From NCBI GenBank assembly GCA_963680875.1, contig OY804579.1:29001804-29065803 (forward strand): 64,000 bases of DNA, given 5' to 3'. This DNA comes from Bathymodiolus brooksi (Eukaryota; Mollusca; Bivalvia; Mytilida; Modiolidae). How positions within the stretch are numbered: position 1 is the first letter of the stretch; every line of letters starts with the position of its first letter. Below the pieces are notes generated by a model. It was not told the DNA's origin and did not search any database. It saw only the letters and a program-made list of their open reading frames with translations. Of the stretch, positions 31,746 through 46,060 are shown piece by piece. A program made the position numbers and the translations under genes.

Positions 31746-33571
31746 CATTTTGACCGATTATGCAAATTAGAAAAAAGGGGGGATGAAATTTTAAAAAAAT
31801 CTTCTCCTCTGAAACTACTGAGCCAATCTCAACCAAACTTTGCTGAAATGATCCTTAGGTGGTCCCCTTTCAAAATGGTGTCCGTCAGCGCCGTCCTGTA
31901 TCCAAGATGGCCGCCATTACTAAAAATAGAAATTTCTTCAAATGGCCAAAACTGCTCTATTTTAAGCCAGAAAATGCCCAAATTTGAACTGTATAAGCAT
32001 AATGATGAGCCTTTTAACATATATTACGGGATTTTTTATGAACTTTGAACTTTTGCCTATTTTGACCGATTATGCAAATTAGAAAAAAGGGGGGATGAAA
32101 TTTAAAAAAAATCCTCTCCTCTGAAACTACCGTGCCAATCTCAACCAAACTGCTGAAATGATCCTTGGGTGGTCCCTTTTCAAAATTGTGTCCGTCAGTG
32201 CCGTCCTGTATCCAAGATGGCCACCATTACTAAAAATAGAAATTTCTTCAAATGGCCAAAACTGCTCTATTTTAAGCCAGAAAGTGCCCAAATTTGAACT
32301 GTATAAGCATAATGATGAGCTTTTTAACATATATTACGGGATTTTTTATGAACTTTGAACTTTTTCATATTTTGACCGATTATGCAAATTAGAAAAAAGG
32401 GGGGATGCAATTTAAAAAAATTCTTCTCCTCTGAAACTACTGAGCCAATCTCAACCAAACTTTGCTGAAATGATCCTTGGGTGGTCCCCTTTCAAAATTG
32501 TGTCCGTCAGCACCGTCTTGTATCCAAGATGGCCGCCATTACTAAAAATAGAAATTTCTTCAAATGGCCAAAACTGCTCTATTTTAAGCCAGAAAGTTCC
32601 CAAATTTGAACTGTATAAGCATAATGATGAGCTTTTTAACATATATTACGGGATTTTTTATGAACTTTGAACTTTTTCATATTTTGACCGATTATGCAAA
32701 TTAGAAAAAAGGGGGGATGCAATTTAAAAAAATTCTTCTCTGAAACTACTGAGCCAATCTCAACCAAACTTTGCTGAAATGATCCTTGGGTGGTCCCCTT
32801 TCAAAATTGTGTCCGTCAGCACCGTCTTGTATCCAAGATGGCCGCCATTACTAAAAATAGAAATTTCTTCAAATGGCCAAAATTGCTCTATTTTAAGCCA
32901 GAAAGTGCCCAAATTTGAACTGTATAAGCATAATGATGAGCTTTTTAACATATATTATGGGATTTTTTATGAACTTTGAACTTTTGCCTATTTTGATCGA
33001 TTATGCAAATTAGAAAAAAGGGGGGATGAAATTAAAAAAAAATCCTCTCCTCTGAAACTACTGTGCCAATCTCAACCAAACTTTGCTGAAATGATCCTTG
33101 GGTGGTCCCCTTTCAAAATTGTGTCCGTCAGCGCCGTCCTGTATCCAAGATGGCCGCCATTACTAAAAATAGAAATTTCTTCAAATGGCCAAAACTGCTC
33201 TATTTTAAGCCAGAAAGTGCCCAAATTTGAATTGTATAAGCATAATGATGAGCTTTTTAACATATATTACAGGATTTTTTATGAACTTTGAACTTTTGCC
33301 TATTTTGACCGATTATGCAAATTAGAAATAAGGGGGGATGAAATTTAAAAAAAAATCTTCTCCTCTGAAACTACTGAGCCAATCTCAACCAAACTTTGCT
33401 GAAATGATCCTTGGGTGGTCCCCTTTCAAAATTGTGTCCGTCAGCACCGTCCTGTATCCAAGATGGCCACCATTACTAAAAATAGAAATTTCTTCAAATG
33501 GCCAAAACTGCTCTATTTTAAGCCAGAAAGTGCCCAAATTTGAGCTGTATAAGCATAATGATGAGCTTTTT
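31746..33571 (+). repeat. 310-bp satellite, block 1 (about six monomers)
   Basis: Monomers of 309-324 bp with landmarks at 31829, 32127, 32451, 32760 and 33072. Each has CCAAGATGGCCGCCATTACT, AAATTTCTTCAAATGGCC, ATGATGAGCTTTTT and ATTATGCAAATTAG. They are homologous to one half of the 635-bp monomer of G1. Plus- and minus-strand frames of 63-88 codons recur per monomer and are not treated as genes. Confidence 0.95.
31760..31767 (+). promoter_or_regulatory. octamer (ATGCAAAT) motif, representative of many
   Basis: A perfect POU/Oct octamer ATGCAAAT sits in the conserved ATTATGCAAATTAG segment. The same 8-mer occurs once in nearly every 310-bp monomer and about twice per 635-bp monomer. Whether any protein binds here is unknown. 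Confidence 0.3.
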
Positions 33572-33929
33572 AGTTCACCTGGACCAAAGGTCCAGGTGAA
33601 CTATTGCCATCACTTGGCGTCCGTCGTCTGTCGTCTGTCGTCTGTCGTCTGTAAACTTTTCACATTTCAAGCTTCTTCTCCGAAACCACTTGGCCGATTG
33701 AAACCGAACTTAGCAGGAATGTTCCTTGGATGGTCCTATACAAAGTTACTGATTTTCGTTCCAGTCGGATATTCAATATGGCTGCCAGGGCCAATAATAT
33801 GCTCTGATTGGCTGAAATTTCAAAGATCTTCTTCTCTGAAACTAATGAACTGACTGAACCCAAACTGTAAAGGAATGATCATTGGAATGTCCTTTACCAA
33901 GTTACTGTTTTTTATGCTGGTCGGAAATC

Positions 33930-36010
33930 CAAGATGGCCGCCACCGCAGGACATAGATTAACATTGGACCCTATGGGAAAATATTCAAATGCCTTCTTCT
34001 CAGAAACTACAAATATGATTAAAGCCAAACTGTACATGAATGTTCATTAGATGGTCCTCTACAAACTTTACATTTTTTGTTCCGGTATGAAATTCAAAAT
34101 GGCGGCTACGGCAGGACTTAGTTTAACATTGGACCCTATGGGAAAAATGTTTCAAAACGCTTCTTCTCTGAAACCACTTGGATAATTGAAACCAAACTGC
34201 ATAGGAATGATCATTGGAAGGTCCTCTACAAATTTTATGTTTTTTATGCCGATCGGAAATCCAAGATGGCCGCCACCGCAATACATAGATTAACATTGGA
34301 CCCTATGGGAAAATATTCAAATGCCTTCTTCTCAGAAACTACAAATATGATTAAAGCCAAACTGTACATGAATGTTCATTAGATGGTCCTCTACAAACTT
34401 TACGTTTTTTGTTCCGGTATGAAATTCAAAATGGCGGCTACGGCAGGACTTAGTTTAACATTGGACCCTATGGGAAAAATGTTTCAAAACGCTTCTTCTC
34501 TGAAACCACTTGGATAATTGAAACCAAACTGCATAGGAATGATCATTGGAAGGTCCTCTACAAATTTTATGTTTTTTATGCCGATCGGAAATCCAAGATG
34601 GCCGCCACCGCAATACATAGATTAACATTGGACCCTATGGGAAAATATTCAAATGCCTTCTTCTCAGAAACTACAAATATGATTAAAGCCAAACTGTACA
34701 TGAATGTTCATTAGATGGTCCTCTACAAACTTTACGTTTTTTGTTCCGGTATGAAATTCAAAATGGCGGCTACGGCAGGACTTAGTTTAACATTGGACCC
34801 TATGGGAAAAATGTTTCAAAACGCTTCTTCTCTGAAACCACTTGGATAATTGAAACCAAACTGCCTAGGAATGATCATTGGAAGGTCCTCTACAAATTTT
34901 ATGTTTTTTATGCCGATCGGAAATCCAAGATGGCCGCCACCGCAATACATAGATTAACATTGGACCCTATGGGAAAATGTTCAAATGCCTTCTTCTCAGA
35001 AACTACAAATATGATTAAAGCCAAACTGTACATGAATGTTCATTGGATGGTCCTCTACAATCTTAAGGTTTTTTGTTCCGATATGAAATTCAAAATGGCG
35101 GCTACGGCAGGACTTAGTTTAACATTGGACCCTATGGGAAAAATGTTTCAAAATGCTTCTTCTCTGAAACCACTAGGACAGTTGAAACCAAACTGCCCAG
35201 GAATGATCATTGGAAGGTCTTCTACAAATTTTCTGTTTTTTATGCCGGTCGGAAATCCAAGATGGCCGCCACCGCAGGACATAGATTAACATTGGACCCT
35301 ATGGGAAAATATTCAAATGCCTTCTTCTCAGAAACTACAAATATGATTAAAGCCAAACTGTACATGAACGTTCATTGGATGGTCCTCTACAAATTTACGT
35401 TTTTTGTTCCGATATGAAATTCAAAATGGCGGCTACGGCAGGACTTAGTTTAACATTGGACCCTATGGGAAAAATGTTTCAAAACGCTTCTTCTCTGAAA
35501 CCACTTGGATAATTGAAACCAAACTGCCCAGGAATGATCATTGGAAGGTCCTTTACAAGGTGTGTGTTTTTTATGCCGATCGTAAATCCAAGATGGCCAC
35601 CACCGCAGGACATAGATTAACATTGGACCCTATGGGAAAATGTTCAAATGCCTTCTTCTCAGAAACTACAAATATGATTAAAGCCAAACTGTACATGAAT
35701 GTTCATTGAATGGTCCTCTACAAAATTTACGTTTTTTATTCTGATATGAAATTCAAAATGGCGGCTACGGCAGGACTTAGTTTAACATTGGACCCTATGG
35801 GAAAAATGTTTCAAAATGCTTCTTCTCTGAAACCACTTGGACAGTTGAAACCAAACTGCCCAGGAATGATCATTGGAAGGTCCTCTACAAGGTGTGTTTT
35901 TTTTTATGCCGATCGGAAATCCAAGATGGCTGCCACCACAGGTCATAGTATTAACACAGAACCATATGGGGAAAATACAGAAATATATTCTTCTCTGAAG
36001 CTATTGCACT
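33930..36010 (+). repeat. 332-bp dimeric satellite in G3a, about six units
   Basis: Alternating ~166-bp halves carry CCAAGATGGCCGCCACCGCA and CAAAATGGCGGCTACGGCAG, each followed by TTAACATTGGACCCTATGGG. Confidence 0.95.
34096..34106 (+). promoter_or_regulatory. YY1-like motif (AAAATGGCGGC), representative of many
   Basis: The 11-mer matches the classical YY1 core AANATGGCGGC. It recurs once per 332-bp unit (about 60 times in the window), alternating with the related AAGATGGCCGCC or AAGATGGCCACC. Binding is unproven. Confidence 0.35.
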
Positions 36011-36180
36011 GATTGAACCTAAACTGTGCATCAATCATTGGAAGGTCCTTTACAAACTTTGTGTTTTTTATGTTGATCGTAATTCCAAGATGACTACCAC
36101 TGCAGGACATAGTTTTTACATAGGACCAATTGTTTTTTTTTATTACCAGGTGAACGATACAGGCTCTTGAGAGCCTCTGG

Positions 36181-36492
36181 TTAACATATATTACGGGATT
36201 TTTTATGAACTTTGAACTTATGCCTATTTTGACCGATTATGCAAATTAGAAAAAAGGGGGGATGAAATTAAAAAAAATTCTTCTCCTCTGAAACTACCGT
36301 GCCAATCTCAACCAAACTGCTGAAATGATCCTTGGGTGGTCCCTTTTCAAAATTGTGTCCGTCAGTGCCGTCCTGTATCTAAGATGGCCACCATTACTAA
36401 AAATAGAAATGTCTTCAAATGGCCAAAACTGCTCTATTTTAAGCCAGAAAGTTCCCAAATTTGAACTGTATAAGCATAATGATGAGCTTTTT
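36181..36492 (+). repeat. single 310-bp monomer between G3a and G3b
   Basis: Private variants (GAACTTATGCC, TGTATCTAAGATGG, AGAAATGTCTTC, AAGTTCCC) identify it with the monomer at about 53405-53715, which is uninterrupted there. Confidence 0.9.
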
Positions 36493-37458
36493 AGTCTGTC
36501 GTCTGTCGTCTGTAAACTTTTCACATTTCAAGCTTCTTCTCCGAAACCACTTGGCCGATTGGAACCGAACTTAGCAGGAATGTTCCTTGGATGGTCCTCT
36601 ACAAAGTTACTGTTTTTCGTTCCAGTCGGATATTCAATATGGCTGCCAGGGCCAATAATATGCTCTGATTGGCTGAAATTTCAAAGATCTTCTTCTCCGA
36701 AACTAATGAACTGACTGAACCCAAACTGTAAAGGAATGATCATTGGAATGTCCTTTACCAAGTTACTGTTTTTTATGCCGATCGGAAATCCAAGATGGCC
36801 GCCATCGCAGGACATAGATTAACATTGGACCCTATGGGAAAATGTTCAAATGCCTTCTTCTCAGAAACTACAAATATGATTAAAGCCAAACTGTACATGA
36901 ATGTTCATTGGATGGTCCTCTACAATCTTAAGGTTTTTTGTTCCGATATGAAATTCAAAATGGCGGCTACGGCAGGACTTAGTTTAACATTGGACCCTAT
37001 GGGAAAAATGTTTCAAAATGCTTCTTCTCTGAAACCACTTGGACAGTTGAAACCAAACTGCCCATGAATGATCATTGGAAGGTCCTCTACAAATTTTCTG
37101 TTTTTTATGCCGGTCGGAAATCCAAGATGGCTGCCACCGCAGGACATAGATTAACATTGGACCCTATGGGAAAATGTTCAAATGCCTTCTTCTCAGAAAC
37201 TACAAATATTATTAAAGCCAAACTGTACATGAATGTTCATTGGATGGTCCTCTACAATCTTAAGGTTTTTTGTTCCGATATGAAATTCAAAATGGCGGCT
37301 ACGGCAGGACTTAGTTTAACATTGGACCCTATGGGAAAAATGTTTCAAAATGCTTCTTCTCTGAAACCACTTGGACAGTTGAAACCAAACTGCCCAGGAA
37401 TGATCATTGGAAGGTCCTCTACAAATTTTCTGTTTTTTATGCCGGTCGGAAATCCAAG

Positions 37459-39450
37459 ATGGCCGCCACCGCAGGACATAGATTAACATTGGACCCTATG
37501 GGAAAATGTTCAAATGCCTTCTTCTCAGAAACTACAAATATTATTAAAGCCAAACTGTACATGAATGTTCATTGGATGGTCCTCTACAATCTTAAGGTTT
37601 TTTGTTCCGATATGAAATTCAAAATGGCGGCTACGGCAGGACTTAGTTTAACATTGAACCCTATGGGAAAAATGTTTCAAAACGCTTCTTCTCTGAAACC
37701 ACTTGGATAATTGAAACCAAACTGCCTAGGAATGATCATTGGAAGGTCCTCTACAAATTTTATGTTTTTTATGCCGATCGGAAATCCAAGATGGCCGCCA
37801 CCACAATACATAGATTAACATTGGACCCTATGGGAAAATGTTCAAATGCCTTCTTCTCAGAAACTACAAATATGATTAAAGCCAAACTGTACATGAATGT
37901 TCATTGGATGGTCCTCTACAAACTTTACGTTTTTTGTTCTGGTATGAAATTCAAAATGGCGGCTACGGCAGGACTGAGTTTAACATTGGACCCTATGGGA
38001 AAAATGTTTCAAAATCCTTCTTCTCTGAAACCACTTGGACAGTTGAAACCAAACTGCCCAGGAATGATCATTGGAAGGTGCTCTACAAATTTTCCGTTTT
38101 TTATGCCGGTCGGAAATCCAAGATGGCCGCCACCGCAGGACATAGATTAACATTGGACCCTATGGGAAAATATTCAAATGCCTTCTACTCAGAAACTACA
38201 AATATGATTAAAGCCAAACTGTACATGAATGTTCATTAGATGGTCCTCTACAAACTTTACGTTTTTTGTTCTGGTATGAAATTCAAAATGGCGGCTACGG
38301 CAGGACTTAGTTTAACATTGGACCCTATGGGAAAAATGTTTCAAAATGCTTCTTCTCTGAAACCACTTGGACAGTTGAAACCAAACTGCCCAGGAATGAT
38401 CATTGGAAGGTCCTCTACAAATTTTCTGTTTTTTATGCCGGTCGGAAATCCAAGATGGCCGCCACCGCAGGACATAGATTAACATTGGACCCTATGGGAA
38501 AATGTTCAAATGCCTTCTTCTCAGAAACTACAAATATTATTAAAGCCAAACTGTACATGAATGTTCATTGGATGGTCCTCTACAATCTTAAGGTTTTTTG
38601 TTCCGATATGAAATTCAAAATGGCGGCTACGGCAGGACTTAGTTTAACATTGAACCCTATGGGAAAAATGTTTCAAAACGCTTCTTCTCTGAAACCACTT
38701 GGATAATTGAAACCAAACTGCCTAGGAATGATCATTGGAAGGTCCTCTACAAATTTTATGTTTTTTATGCCGATCGGAAATCCAAGATGGCCGCCACCAC
38801 AATACATAGATTAACATTGGACCCTATGGGAAAATGTTCAAATGCCTTCTTCTCAGAAACTACAAATATGATTAAAGCCAAACTGTACATGAATGTTCAT
38901 TGGATGGTCCTCTACAAACTTTACGTTTTTTGTTCTGGTATGAAATTCAAAATGGCGGCTACGGCAGGACTGAGTTTAACATTGGACCCTATGGGAAAAA
39001 TGTTTCAAAATCCTTCTTCTCTGAAACCACTTGGACAGTTGAAACCAAACTGCCCAGGAATGATCATTGGAAGGTCCTCTACAAATTTTCCGTTTTTTAT
39101 GCCGGTCGGAAATCCAAGATGGCCGCCACCGCAGGACATAGATTAACATTGGACCCTATGGGAAAATATTCAAATGCCTTCTACTCAGAAACTACAAATA
39201 TGATTAAAGCCAAACTGTACATGAATGTTCATTAGATGGTCCTCTACAAACTTTACGTTTTTTGTTCTGGTATGAAATTCAAAATGGCGGCTACGGCAGG
39301 ACTTAGTTTAACATTGGACCCTATGGGAAAAATGTTTCAAAACGCTTCTTCTCTGAAAACACTTGGATAATTGAAACCAAACTGCCTAGGAATGATCATT
39401 GGAAGGTCCTCTACAAATTTTATGTTTTTTATGCCGATCGGAAATCCAAG
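37459..39450 (+). repeat. 996-bp (three-unit) higher-order duplication in G3b
   Basis: Landmarks at 37459, 37791 and 37904 recur at 38455, 38787 and 38900, always 996 bp apart, with shared rare variants (ATTGAACCCTATGGG, ATCCTTCTTCTC). Confidence 0.85.
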
Positions 39451-39702
39451 ATGGCCACCACCGCAATACATAGATTAACATTGGACCCTATGGGAAAATG
39501 TTCAAATGCCTTCTACTCAGAAACTACAAATATGATTAAAGCCAAACTGTACATGAATGTTCATTAGATGGTCCTCTACAAACTTTACGTTTTTTGTTCT
39601 GGTATGAAATTCAAAATGGCGGCTATGGCAGGACTTAGTTTAACATTGGACCCTATGGGGAAAATGTTTCAAAACGCTTCTTCTCTGAAACCACTTGGAT
39701 AA

Positions 39703-42700
39703 TTGAAACCAAACTGCCCAGGAATGATCATTGGAAGGTCCTCTACAAAGTTTCTGTTTTTTTATGCCGATCGGAAATTCAAGATGGCCGCCACTGCAGG
39801 ACATAGATTAACATTGGACCCTATGGGAAAATGTTCAAATGCCTTCTTCTCAGAAACTACAAATATGATTAAAGCCAAACTGTACATGAATGTTCATTGG
39901 ATGATTCTCTACAAACAATACGTTTTTTGTTCCGATATGAAATTCAAAATGGCGGCTACGGCAGGACTTAGTTTAACATTGGACCCTATGGGAAAAATGT
40001 TTCAAAATGCTTCTTCTCTGAAACCACTTGGACAGTTGAAACCAAACTGCCCATGAATGATCATTGGAAGGTCCTCTACAAATTTTCTGTTTTTTATGCC
40101 GATCGGAAATCCAAGATGGCCACCACCGCAATACATAGATTAACATTGGACCCTATGGGAAAATGTTCAAATGCCTTCTTCTCAGAAACTACAAATATGA
40201 TTAAAGCCAAACTGTACATGAATGTTCATTGGATGGTCCTCTACAAACTTTGCGTTTTTTGTTCCGATATAAAATTCAAAATGGCGGCTACGGCAGGACT
40301 TAGTTTAACATTGGACCCTATGGGAAAAATGTTTCAAAACGCTTCTTCTCTGAAACCACTTGGATAATTGAAACCAAACTGCCCAGGAATGATCATTGGA
40401 AGGTCCTCTACAAGGTGTGTGTTTTTTATGCCGATCGGAAATCCAAGATGGCCACCACCGCAATACATAGATTAACATTGGACCCTATGGGAAAATGTTC
40501 AAATGCCTTCTTCTCAGAAACTACAAATATGATTAAAGCCAAACTGTACATGAATGTTCATTGGATGGTCCTCTACAAACATTACGTTTTTTGTTCCGAT
40601 ATGAAATTCAAAATGGCGGCTACGGCAGGACTTAGTTTAACATTGGACCCTATGGGGAAAATGTTTCAAAACGCTTCTTCTCTGAAACCACTTGTATAAT
40701 TGAAACCAAACTGCCCAGGAATGATCATTGGAAGGTCCTCTACAAGGTGTGTGTTTTTTATGCCGATCGGAAATCCAAGATGGCCACCACCGCAGGACAT
40801 AGATTAACATTGGACCCTATGGGAAAATGTTCAAATGCCTTCTTCTCAGAAACTACAAATATGATTAAAGCCAAACTGTACATGAATGTTCATTGGATGG
40901 TTCTCTACAAACTTTACGTTTTTTGTTCCGATATGAAATTCAAAATGGCGGCTACGGCAGGACTTAGTTTAACATTGGACCCTATGGGGGAAATGTTTGA
41001 AAACGCTTCTTCTCTGAAACCACTAGAACAGTTGAAACCAAACTGCCCAGGAATGATCATTGGAAGGTCCTCTACAAATTTTTTGTTTTTTATGCCGAAC
41101 GGAAATCCAAGATGGCCGCCACCACAATACATAGATTAACATTGGACCCTATGGGAAAATGTTCAAATGCCTTCTTCTCAGAAACTACAAATATGATTAA
41201 AGCCAAACTGTACATGAATGTTCATTGGATGGTCCTCTACAAACTTTACGTTTTTTGTTCCGATATGAAATTCAAAATGGCGGCTACGGCAGGACTTAGT
41301 TTAACATTGGACCCTATGGGGGAAATGTTTGAAAACGCTTCTTCTCTGAAACCACTAGAACAGTTGAAACCAAACTGCCCAGGAATGATCATTGGAAGGT
41401 CCTCTACAAATTTTATGTTTTTTATGCCGAACGGAAATCCAAGATGGCCGCCACCACAATACATAGATTAACATTGGACCCTATGGGAAAATGTTCAAAT
41501 GCCTTCTTCTCAGAAACTACAAATATTATTAAAGCCAAACTGTACATGAATGTTCATTGGATGGTCCTCTACAAACTTTAGGTTTTTTGTTCCGATATGA
41601 AATTCAAAATGGCGGCTACGGCAGGACTGAGTTTAACATTGGACCCTATGGGAAAAATGTTTCAAAATGCTTCTTCTCTGAAACCACTTGGACAGTTGAA
41701 ACCAAACTGCCCAGGAATGATCATTGGAAGGTCCTCTACAAATTTTCCGTTTTTTATGCCGGTCGAAAATCCAAGATGGCCGCCACCGCAGGACATAGAT
41801 TAACATTGGACCCTATGGGAAAATATTCAAATGCCTTCTACTCAGAAACTACAAATATGATTAAAGCCAAACTGTACATGAATGTTCATTAGATGGTCCT
41901 CTACAAACTTTACGTTTTTTGTTCTGGTATGAAATTCAAAATGGCGGCTACGGCAGGACTTAGTTTAACATTGGACCCTATGGGAAAAATGTTTCAAAAC
42001 GCTTCTTCTCTGAAAACACTTGGATAATTGAAACCAAACTGCCTAGGAATGATCATTGGAAGGTCCTCTACAAATTTTATGTTTTTTATGCCGATCGGAA
42101 ATCCAAGATGGCCACCACCGCAATACATAGATTAACATTGGACCCTATGGGAAAATGTTCAAATGCCTTCTACTCAGAAACTACAAATATGATTAAAGCC
42201 AAACTGTACATGAATGTTCATTAGATGGTCCTCTACAAACTTTACGTTTTTTGTTCTGGTATGAAATTCAAAATGGCGGCTATGGCAGGACTTAGTTTAA
42301 CATTGGACCCTATGGGGAAAATGTTTCAAAACGCTTCTTCTCTGAAACCACTTGGATAATTGAAACCAAACTGCCCAGGAATGATCATTGGAAGGTCCTC
42401 TACAAAGTTTCTGTTTTTTTATGCCGATCGGAAATTCAAGATGGCCGCCACTGCAGGACATAGATTAACATTGGACCCTATGGGAAAATGTTCAAATGCC
42501 TTCTTCTCAGAAACTACAAATATGATTAAAGCCAAACTGTACATGAATGTTCATTGGATGATTCTCTACAAACAATACGTTTTTTGTTCCGATATGAAAT
42601 TCAAAATGGCGGCTACGGCAGGACTTAGTTTAACATTGGACCCTATGGGAAAAATGTTTCAAAATGCTTCTTCTCTGAAACCACTTGGACAGTTGAAACC

Positions 42701-45700
42701 AAACTGCCCATGAATGATCATTGGAAGGTCCTCTACAAATTTTCTGTTTTTTATGCCGATCGGAAATCCAAGATGGCCACCACCGCAATACATAGATTAA
42801 CATTGGACCCTATGGGAAAATGTTCAAATGCCTTCTTCTCAGAAACTACAAATATGATTAAAGCCAAACTGTACATGAATGTTCATTGGATGGTCCTCTA
42901 CAAACTTTGCGTTTTTTGTTCCGATATAAAATTCAAAATGGCGGCTACGGCAGGACTTAGTTTAACATTGGACCCTATGGGAAAAATGTTTCAAAACGCT
43001 TCTTCTCTGAAACCACTTGGATAATTGAAACCAAACTGCCCAGGAATGATCATTGGAAGGTCCTCTACAAGGTGTGTGTTTTTTATGCCGATCGGAAATC
43101 CAAGATGGCCACCACCGCAGGACATAGATTAACATTGGACCCTATGGGAAAATGTTCAAATGCCTTCTTCTCAGAAACTACAAATATGATTAAAGCCAAA
43201 CTGTACATGAATGTTCATTGGATGGTCCTCTACAAACTTTGCGTTTTTTGTTCCGATATAAAATTCAAAATGGCGGCTACGGCAGGACTTAGTTTAACAT
43301 TGGACCCTATGGGGAAAATGTTTCAAAACGCTTCTTCTCTGAAACCACTTGTATAATTGAAACCAAACTGCCCAGGAATGATCATTGGAAGGTCCTCTAC
43401 AAGGTGTGTGTTTTTTATGCCGATCGGAAATCCAAGATGGCCACCACCGCAGGACATAGATTAACATTGGACCCTATGGGAAAATGTTCAAATGCCTTCT
43501 TCTCAGAAACTACAAATATGATTAAAGCCAAACTGTACATGAATGTTCATTGGATGGTTCTCTACAAACTTTACGTTTTTTGTTCCGATATGAAATTCAA
43601 AATGGCGGCTACGGCAGGACTTAGTTTAACATTGGACCCTATGGGGGAAATGTTTGAAAACGCTTCTTCTCTGAAACCACTAGAACAGTTGAAACCAAAC
43701 TGCCCAGGAATGATCATTGGAAGGTCCTCTACAAATTTTTTGTTTTTTATGCCGAACGGAAATCCAAGATGGCCGCCACCACAATACATAGATTAACATT
43801 GGACCCTATGGGAAAATGTTCAAATGCCTTCTTCTCAGAAACTACAAATATTATTAAAGCCAAACTGTACATGAATGTTCATTGGATGGTCCTCTACAAA
43901 CTTTAGGTTTTTTGTTCCGATATGAAATTCAAAATGGCGGCTACGGCAGGACTGAGTTTAACATTGGACCCTATGGGAAAAATGTTTCAAAATGCTTCTT
44001 CTCTGAAACCACTTGGACAGTTGAAACCAAACTGCCCAGGAATGATCATTGGAAGGTCCTCTACAAATTTTCCGTTTTTTATGCCGGTCGAAAATCCAAG
44101 ATGGCCGCCACCGCAGGACATAGATTAACATTGGACCCTATGGGAAAATATTCAAATGCCTTCTACTCAGAAACTACAAATATGATTAAAGCCAAACTGT
44201 ACATGAATGTTCATTAGATGGTCCTCTACAAACTTTACGTTTTTTGTTCTGGTATGAAATTCAAAATGGCGGCTACGGCAGGACTTAGTTTAACATTGGA
44301 CCCTATGGGAAAAATGTTTCAAAACGCTTCTTCTCTGAAAACACTTGGATAATTGAAACCAAACTGCCTAGGAATGATCATTGGAAGGTCCTCTACAAAT
44401 TTTATGTTTTTTATGCCGATCGGAAATCCAAGATGGCCACCACCGCAATACATAGATTAACATTGGACCCTATGGGAAAATGTTCAAATGCCTTCTACTC
44501 AGAAACTACAAATATGATTAAAGCCAAACTGTACATGAATGTTCATTAGATGGTCCTCTACAAACTTTACGTTTTTTGTTCTGGTATGAAATTCAAAATG
44601 GCGGCTATGGCAGGACTTAGTTTAACATTGGACCCTATGGGGAAAATGTTTCAAAACGCTTCTTCTCTGAAACCACTTGGATAATTGAAACCAAACTGCC
44701 CAGGAATGATCATTGGAAGGTCCTCTACAAAGTTTCTGTTTTTTTATGCCGATCGGAAATTCAAGATGGCCGCCACTGCAGGACATAGATTAACATTGGA
44801 CCCTATGGGAAAATGTTCAAATGCCTTCTTCTCAGAAACTACAAATATGATTAAAGCCAAACTGTACATGAATGTTCATTGGATGATTCTCTACAAACAA
44901 TACGTTTTTTGTTCCGATATGAAATTCAAAATGGCGGCTACGGCAGGACTTAGTTTAACATTGGACCCTATGGGAAAAATGTTTCAAAATGCTTCTTCTC
45001 TGAAACCACTTGGACAGTTGAAACCAAACTGCCCATGAATGATCATTGGAAGGTCCTCTACAAATTTTCTGTTTTTTATGCCGATCGGAAATCCAAGATG
45101 GCCACCACCGCAATACATAGATTAACATTGGACCCTATGGGAAAATGTTCAAATGCCTTCTTCTCAGAAACTACAAATATGATTAAAGCCAAACTGTACA
45201 TGAATGTTCATTGGATGGTCCTCTACAAACTTTGCGTTTTTTGTTCCGATATAAAATTCAAAATGGCGGCTACGGCAGGACTTAGTTTAACATTGGACCC
45301 TATGGGAAAAATGTTTCAAAACGCTTCTTCTCTGAAACCACTTGGATAATTGAAACCAAACTGCCCAGGAATGATCATTGGAAGGTCCTCTACAAGGTGT
45401 GTGTTTTTTATGCCGATCGGAAATCCAAGATGGCCACCACCGCAATACATAGATTAACATTGGACCCTATGGGAAAATGTTCAAATGCCTTCTTCTCAGA
45501 AACTACAAATATGATTAAAGCCAAACTGTACATGAATGTTCATTGGATGGTCCTCTACAAACATTACGTTTTTTGTTCCGATATGAAATTCAAAATGGCG
45601 GCTACGGCAGGACTGAGTTTAACATTGGACCCTATGGGAAAAATGTTTCAAAATGCTTCTTCTCTGAAACCACTTGGACAGTTGAAACCAAACTGCCCAG

Positions 45701-45790
45701 GAATGATCATTGGAAGGTCCTCTACAAAGTTTCTGTTTTTTTATGCCGATCGGAAATTCAAGATGGCCGCCACTGCAGGACATAGATTAA
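39703..45790 (+). repeat. 2,657/2,325-bp (eight- and seven-unit) higher-order repeats in G3b
   Basis: The variant GGATGATTCTCTACAAACAA appears at about 39898, 42555 and 44880. Distances are 2,657 and 2,325 bp, i.e. eight versus seven units; the first block has one extra unit near 41112-41443. Confidence 0.85.
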
Positions 45791-46060
45791 CATTGGAGAA
45801 ACTACAAATATGATTAAAGCCAAACTGTACATGAATGTTCATTGGATGATTCTCTACAAACAATACGTTTTTTGTTCCGATATGAAATTCAAAATGGCGG
45901 CTACCGCAGGACTTAGTTTAACATTGGACCCTATGGGAAAAATGTTTCAAAATGCTTCTTCTCTGAAACCACTTGGACAGTTGAAACCAAACTGCCCAGG
46001 AATGATCATTGGAAGGTCCTCTACAAATTTTCCGTTTTTTATGCCGGTCGGAAATCCAAG

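Larger units (their letters stand above)
33572..36180 (+). mobile_element. nested Helentron-like element G3a (GTTCACCTGG variant), 2.6 kb
   Basis: It begins with a perfect hairpin AGTTCACCTGGACC-AAA-GGTCCAGGTGAACT (33572-33602) and a GTCTGTCGTCTGTC microsatellite. It ends CCAGGTGAAC (36146-36155, exact inverse of GTTCACCTGG), the palindrome AGGCTCTTGAGAGCCT (36161-36176) and CTGG. It interrupts a 310-bp monomer at GATGAGCTTTTTA/TTAACATATATT. The interior is 332-bp satellite. It is the most divergent of the three G3 copies. Confidence 0.85.
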
